Source: Parcubacteria group bacterium CG1_02_39_15 (GTDB lineage: Bacteria; Patescibacteriota; Minisyncoccia; Minisyncoccales; Paceibacteraceae). From it: DNA of 7,568 nt. The stretch's first letter is position 1; each line of letters opens with the position of its first letter. Location of the stretch: NCBI GenBank assembly GCA_001872265.1, contig MNWE01000006.1, positions 1 through 7,568 of the forward strand, given 5' to 3'. Positions 4,417 to 7,568 of this stretch are shown one piece after another. A program made the position numbers and the translations under genes. The notes under the pieces were generated by a model, which saw only the letters and a program-made list of their open reading frames with translations, was not told the origin of the DNA and made no database searches.

Positions 4417-7169
4417 TATTCAACTAAAACCTTTTCTTCTGTTTTTTTGGAACCAGTTTTAATTAGGTCTTTTGGCGTTCTAAAAACAATCTGGTCTTTC
4501 TCAGCGTCAACCACTAAGCTGTCCCCTTCTTTTATTTCTCCAGCGACAATCTTGAGGGAAAGCGGATTTAAAACTATTCTTTGGATTACTCTTTTCAGAG
4601 GCCGGGCGCCCAAATTGGGGTCAAATCCTTTTTCAGCCAAAAGCTCTTTGGACTTTTCGGCCACTTTAATCTCAATTTTTTTATTTTGCAAACGATTAAT
4701 CACCTTGTCCAGCTCCAAATCAACTATCTTTTTAATTTCCGGCTTGCCAAGATAGTTAAAGATGATGATTTCGTCAATTCGATTCAAGAATTCCGGCCGG
4801 AATTCCTCTTTGAGCGCTTCCATGACTTTGTCTTTTAGAGATTGCTTCTCAGCAGTTTCACTTTCTAAAAATCCCAAAGAGCTCATTCTGGCAATGTGCT
4901 CTGAACCGATATTGGAAGTCATAACTAAAATAGCATTTTTGAAAGAAGCAGTTCTGCCTTTGGCATCAGTTAATCTGCCGTCTTCTAAAATTTGAAGTAA
5001 AATATTAAAAACTTCGGAACTAGCTTTCTCAACCTCATCAAGCAAAATAACGGAATAAGGCCTTCTTCTGATTTTTTCTGTTAATTGGCCGCCTTCTTCG
5101 TAACCGACGTAGCCCGGGGGAGAACCTATCATTTTGGAAACGGTGTGTTTTTCCATGTATTCTGACATATCCAAACGAATCAGGGCATTTTCATCATTAA
5201 AAAGAAATCCAGCCAGGGCTCTCGCGGTTTCGGTTTTTCCCACCCCGGTTGGCCCCAAAAAGAGGAAAGAGCCCAGGGGCCGATTTTCTTCTGAAATGCC
5301 GGCTCGGCTCCGGCGAATGGCATTGGCAATAGCTGAAATTGCCTCCTCTTGGCCGACTACCCGGCGAGCAATAATCTCTTCCATTTTTTCTAATTTTCTG
5401 GCCTCCTCTTCCAGAAGCCGGGTGACCGGAATACCGGTCCAGCGCGAAACCACCTGGGCCACGTCTTCTTCAAAAACTTCTTCTTTCAGAAGGGGCCGAT
5501 TTTTTTGAAATCGGGCTAATTTTCTTTCGGCCGCTCTTAAGTCTTTCATCAGTTGGGGAACTTTTCCGTATTGGATCTCGGCTACTTTTTCCAAACTGCC
5601 GGCTACCTGTTCCTTCTCTATTTCAAAACGGGCAACGTCTATCTCTTTTTTTAGATTTCTAATTTTAAGAATAGTTTCTCTTTCCGACTGCCACTTAGCC
5701 TCAATTATCTTTGCTTTTTCTTTTAGATCGGCTAACTGCTTAGAGGCTGCCTTTTGCTTCCTCTGCTTTTTGTTGAGAATTTGCTTTTCTATCGCCGAGC
5801 TCCGTTTGGCGGAGCGAGGCGCGAGATGAGACGAAGTCTCAGCGAGCTCCAATTTCTGAATTTCTTTTCTAAGTTGTTCCAGTTTGGTCGGCTCGGACTC
5901 AATTTCCAATCTTAAAGAGCTCATGGCTTCGTCCATTAAATCCACGGCTTTGTCCGGCAAAAATCTGTCGGTAATGTATCTGGCGGCCAACTGGGCGCAA
6001 GCCACCAAAGCCGAATCTTCGATTTTGACGCCGTGATACAATTCGTATTTTTCTTTCAGCCCCCTTAAGATGGCAATGGTATCTTCAATTGTGGGTTCTT
6101 GAACATAAATTGGCTGGAATCTCCTTTCCAAAGCCGGGTCTCTTTCAAGGTATTTTTGGTATTCTTTTAAAGTGGTGGCGCCAATGGCCCTTAATTCGCC
6201 CCGAGCTAAAGCCGGCTTCAATAAATTGGAGGCGTCAATCGCTCCTTCGGCCGCTCCGGCTCCCACTAAAGTGTGCAGTTCGTCAATAAACAATAAATAA
6301 TGGCCTTGAGCCCGATTAATTTCTTTCAAGAGCGCCTTCACTCTGTCTTCAAACTCTCCCCGATATTTGGTGCCAGCCACTAAAGATCCCAAGTCCAAGC
6401 CGATAATCTCTTTTTCTTTCAGTGACTCGGGGACTTGGCCAGCAACAATTTTTTGAGCCAAACCTTCAACAATAGCCGTTTTCCCCACTCCGGCTTCGCC
6501 AATGAGAACCGGATTATTTTTTGTTCGTCGGGTTAAAACCTGCATGAGCCTCCGGATTTCATTTCCTCTGCCGATAACCGGGTCTAATTTTCCGCTCCTT
6601 GCCAGCTGAGTAAGATTTCTGGCATATTTTTCTACCACTTGATACTTTGACTCCGGTTCCGGGTCGGTGATACGGTGGCCTCCACGAATTTTTGCTAAAA
6701 CTTTTAAGGCAGTATCATAATCCAACTTGCCAAACTCCAAAGCAGCGGCTCCGCCGCCTGACTGCAAAAAGTTGGCTTTTTCTAAAATTTCTTTGGCTTT
6801 GGTTTCGGTATCTAAGAGAGCTAAGAACAAATGCTCAACTGAAATAAATTCATCTCCCATTTTCATTGCCTCTTGTCTCGCCCGGTCAAGAACTTTTGCC
6901 ATATCTTGGGTTAAATAAAACTGGCCAAAGGTTTGAGGGGTAGCGATAACCGGAAGCTTATCTAGACCAGCTTTAGTTTTTCTTTTCAGCCCTTCAATGT
7001 CGGCTCCTAATCTTTGAAGCAAATTCAAAACCACGCTCTCCTCTTGAGATAAAAGCGCCAATAAAAGATGCAAGGCATCAATCTGCTGCTGGTTTTTTTC
7101 TCTGGCCAGATCTTGAGCAGCTACTATTGTTTCTTGGGCTTTATGAGTAAAATTCGGAGAACCGTTCAT
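4416..7169 (-). CDS. clpB: ClpB-type AAA+ disaggregase
   Basis: Clp/Hsp100 unfoldases form hexamers and use ATP to thread aggregated proteins through a pore. This 917-residue protein has the full plan. A Clp N-domain repeat pair (about 6-133) precedes AAA-1, with Walker A GEAGVGKT (224-231), pore motif TKYRG (267-271), Walker B LLFIDELH (292-299) and Arg finger at 349-350. A long coiled-coil middle domain (about 413-555) is followed by AAA-2, with GPTGVGKT (639-646), GYVGYEEGG (686-694), VILLDEVEK (707-715) and Arg797. The middle-domain length says ClpB. However, the stretch after sensor TSNIG (751-755) has SSLGF (763-767), like the ClpP-binding loop of ClpC. Residues about 441-458 are an insertion encoded by a hairpin element. 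ATG 7169 is chosen because it opens the N-domain; upstream codons run through the tRNA. No SD is present and the mRNA is probably leaderless. Confidence 0.9.
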   Translation of the reverse strand: MNGSPNFTHKAQETIVAAQDLAREKNQQQIDALHLLLALLSQEESVVLNLLQRLGADIEGLKRKTKAGLDKLPVIATPQTFGQFYLTQDMAKVLDRARQEAMKMGDEFISVEHLFLALLDTETKAKEILEKANFLQSGGGAAALEFGKLDYDTALKVLAKIRGGHRITDPEPESKYQVVEKYARNLTQLARSGKLDPVIGRGNEIRRLMQVLTRRTKNNPVLIGEAGVGKTAIVEGLAQKIVAGQVPESLKEKEIIGLDLGSLVAGTKYRGEFEDRVKALLKEINRAQGHYLLFIDELHTLVGAGAAEGAIDASNLLKPALARGELRAIGATTLKEYQKYLERDPALERRFQPIYVQEPTIEDTIAILRGLKEKYELYHGVKIEDSALVACAQLAARYITDRFLPDKAVDLMDEAMSSLRLEIESEPTKLEQLRKEIQKLELAETSSHLAPRSAKRSSAIEKQILNKKQRKQKAASKQLADLKEKAKIIEAKWQSERETILKIRNLKKEIDVARFEIEKEQVAGSLEKVAEIQYGKVPQLMKDLRAAERKLARFQKNRPLLKEEVFEEDVAQVVSRWTGIPVTRLLEEEARKLEKMEEIIARRVVGQEEAISAIANAIRRSRAGISEENRPLGSFLFLGPTGVGKTETARALAGFLFNDENALIRLDMSEYMEKHTVSKMIGSPPGYVGYEEGGQLTEKIRRRPYSVILLDEVEKASSEVFNILLQILEDGRLTDAKGRTASFKNAILVMTSNIGSEHIARMSSLGFLESETAEKQSLKDKVMEALKEEFRPEFLNRIDEIIIFNYLGKPEIKKIVDLELDKVINRLQNKKIEIKVAEKSKELLAEKGFDPNLGARPLKRVIQRIVLNPLSLKIVAGEIKEGDSLVVDAEKDQIVFRTPKDLIKTGSKKTEEKVLVE
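5796..5850. repeat. Tandem-hairpin palindromic element inside clpB
   Basis: Within the middle-domain coding region lie two perfect small hairpins: GCTCCG/CGGAGC (5799-5804 with 5810-5815, loop 5805-5809) and TGAGAC/GTCTCA (5827-5832 with 5836-5841, loop GAA). The block is bounded by the octamer CGAGCTCC at 5796-5803 and 5843-5850. It encodes the odd Ala/Ser/Arg-rich run TSSHLAPRSAKRSSA (445-459), which has no counterpart in the ClpB coiled coil. This resembles palindromic elements that insert in frame into proteins, as described in Rickettsia. Confidence 0.65.
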
Positions 7170-7176
7170 CGATTTA

Positions 7177-7205
7177 ATTTTAGATAAAAAAATGAAAAAA
7201 ATCAA
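7177..7205 (-). promoter_or_regulatory. Leaderless promoter of clpB, inside the tRNA terminator tail
   Basis: TTGATT (7200-7205) and TAAAAT (7177-7182) are exactly 17 bp apart. The ATG at 7169 begins 7 bases beyond the -10, where transcription should start, and no Shine-Dalgarno lies between. The -35 overlaps the U-tract of the tRNA terminator. No CIRCE-type inverted repeat for HrcA was seen. Confidence 0.6.
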
Positions 7206-7223
7206 GTCCCGCCAGGGCGGGAC
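7195..7223 (-). terminator. Intrinsic terminator after the tRNA gene
   Basis: The minus-strand RNA forms GUCCCGC, loop CCUG, GCGGGAC (7206-7223), followed by UUGA and seven U (7195-7201), with a second U-run shortly after. It would end the tRNA transcript about 12 nt after the CCA and separates the tRNA from clpB. Confidence 0.85.
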
Positions 7224-7234
7224 TATTATAGGTC

Positions 7235-7310
7235 TGGTGCGGGGAGAGGGGTTCGAACCCTCGACCTTCTGGATGTTTGCCAGATGCTCTGCCAGCTGAG
7301 CTACCCCCGT
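7235..7310 (-). tRNA. tRNA with irregular anticodon loop, closest to tRNA-Val (AAC)
   Basis: The 76-nt cloverleaf includes an encoded CCA. Acceptor ACGGGGG pairs with UCCCCGC except for an A1-C72 mismatch and a G7-U66 wobble. The D-arm GCUC/GAGC, anticodon stem UCUGG/CCAGA and T-arm GAGGG-UUCGAAC-CCCUC are perfect, and A73 is the discriminator. The seven-base anticodon loop is CAAACAU, so position 33 is A instead of the near-universal U, and 34-36 read AAC (valine). tRNA-Val loops typically end in NACAU or NACAA, which supports the Val assignment, but A34 is unusual for bacterial valine tRNAs. It may be a degenerate or specialised tRNA, or contain a sequencing error. A strong terminator follows. 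Confidence 0.8.
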
Positions 7311-7337
7311 CACATGCCTTAAGGTGCTATAAACAAC

Positions 7338-7363
7338 AAAAAATCTGGCTGCTTGGCCAGATT
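7338..7363 (-). terminator. Strong intrinsic terminator upstream of the tRNA
   Basis: The minus-strand RNA pairs AAUCUGGC (7356-7363) with GCCAGAUU (7342-7349) around loop CAAGCA and runs straight into six U (7338-7343). It shows that a minus-strand transcription unit ends here, coming from the right end of the window, and isolates the tRNA from it. Confidence 0.85.
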
Positions 7364-7396
7364 CACTGCTGCTTTTGATTATTAATTATTGATTAT

Positions 7397-7477
7397 TTAT
7401 TGATGAACCCAACCAAGCCGTTGCCTTAAAACGACGAGCAAAAGGACGACTAAAATTAGATTCATTTGTTTTCCCAT
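7397..7477 (-). CDS. Possible 26-residue hydrophobic peptide
   Basis: ATG 7477 (or the in-frame ATG 7465) opens MGKQMNLILVVLLLVVLRQR, a single membrane helix followed by six more residues. It ends 34 bases before the strong terminator, which fits a small transcript. No Shine-Dalgarno is visible and the ORF is short enough to be chance. The transcript could instead be noncoding or the tail of a gene outside the window. Confidence 0.25.
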   Translation of the reverse strand: MGKQMNLILVVLLLVVLRQRLGWVHQ

Positions 7478-7483
7478 ATACTT

Positions 7484-7517
7484 AAAGGTCGAAGAGATAA
7501 ATCTCTTCTTCACCTTT
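7484..7517. other. Long interrupted hairpin upstream of the small hydrophobic ORF
   Basis: An inner stem GAAGAGA/TCTCTTC (7491-7497 with 7502-7508, loop TAAA) is stacked under an outer stem AAAGGT/ACCTTT (7484-7489 with 7512-7517), with bulges of one and three bases. It could be a leader element of the downstream ORF, part of a structured RNA or a weak terminator of an earlier gene. The rest of 7518-7568 shows nothing recognisable. Confidence 0.5.
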
Positions 7518-7568
7518 CGCTTCTCTTAGGTTTATGACGAGAAAATACTCATTTTATTACAAAAGCGG

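Noticed and set aside
4246..5508. Several plus-strand open frames opposite clpB and the HtrA-like gene
   Set aside because: They are shadows of strongly conserved minus-strand coding sequence and show no domain or ribosome site.
7235..7310. tRNA on the plus strand with anticodon GUU
   Set aside because: On the plus strand the T-arm would come before the D-arm and the CCA would be at the wrong end.
7170..7313. N-terminal extension of ClpB by 48 codons from 7313
   Set aside because: The extra codons are the tRNA and its terminator read as protein; the Clp N-domain begins at the ATG at 7169.

Overview
The window looks like a piece of a small, moderately AT-rich bacterial genome. The best guess is a Candidate Phyla Radiation (Patescibacteria) type organism. 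That rests on a PaaX-like regulator with a Cas2-type C-terminal domain (a family I associate with those genomes), Lys-rich proteins, tight or overlapping genes, and two probably leaderless promoters. It is an inference, not a proof.

Layout, left to right. Positions 1-171 (minus) hold the N-terminus of a membrane-anchored protein that runs off the window. A 119-bp divergent region (172-290) carries its probable leaderless promoter, a perfect DnaA-box match and a perfect 36-bp palindrome. Positions 291-866 (plus) encode the PaaX/Cas2-like protein. A second palindrome of 38 bp, nearly identical to the first, follows its stop. The two palindromes bracket the gene as a compact cassette of about 680 bp, which is the most intriguing structure in the window.

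From 969 to 3697 lies a minus-strand aspartate-pathway operon: a strong sigma70-type promoter, a structured leader of about 75 nt, hom (homoserine dehydrogenase with ACT domain), lysC (aspartate kinase, overlapping hom by 14 nt), then a 26-codon ORF with a near-perfect Shine-Dalgarno and a GC-rich hairpin. Together hom and lysC supply the first and third steps from aspartate to homoserine; the middle enzyme (Asd) is not in the window.

From 3700 to 7205 lies a minus-strand proteostasis operon: a ClpB-type disaggregase and, coupled by a TAATG overlap, a membrane-anchored HtrA-fold protein that has lost all three catalytic residues. The clpB promoter sits inside the U-tract of the terminator of the upstream tRNA gene. 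The ClpB middle domain contains a roughly 18-residue insertion encoded by a tandem-hairpin DNA element, reminiscent of palindromic elements that insert in frame into genes.

Positions 7235-7310 (minus) hold a tRNA with a well-formed cloverleaf but an aberrant anticodon loop and a mismatched first acceptor pair. The right end (7338-7568) has a strong minus-strand terminator, a doubtful 26-codon hydrophobic ORF and a long hairpin; nothing else is recognisable there.
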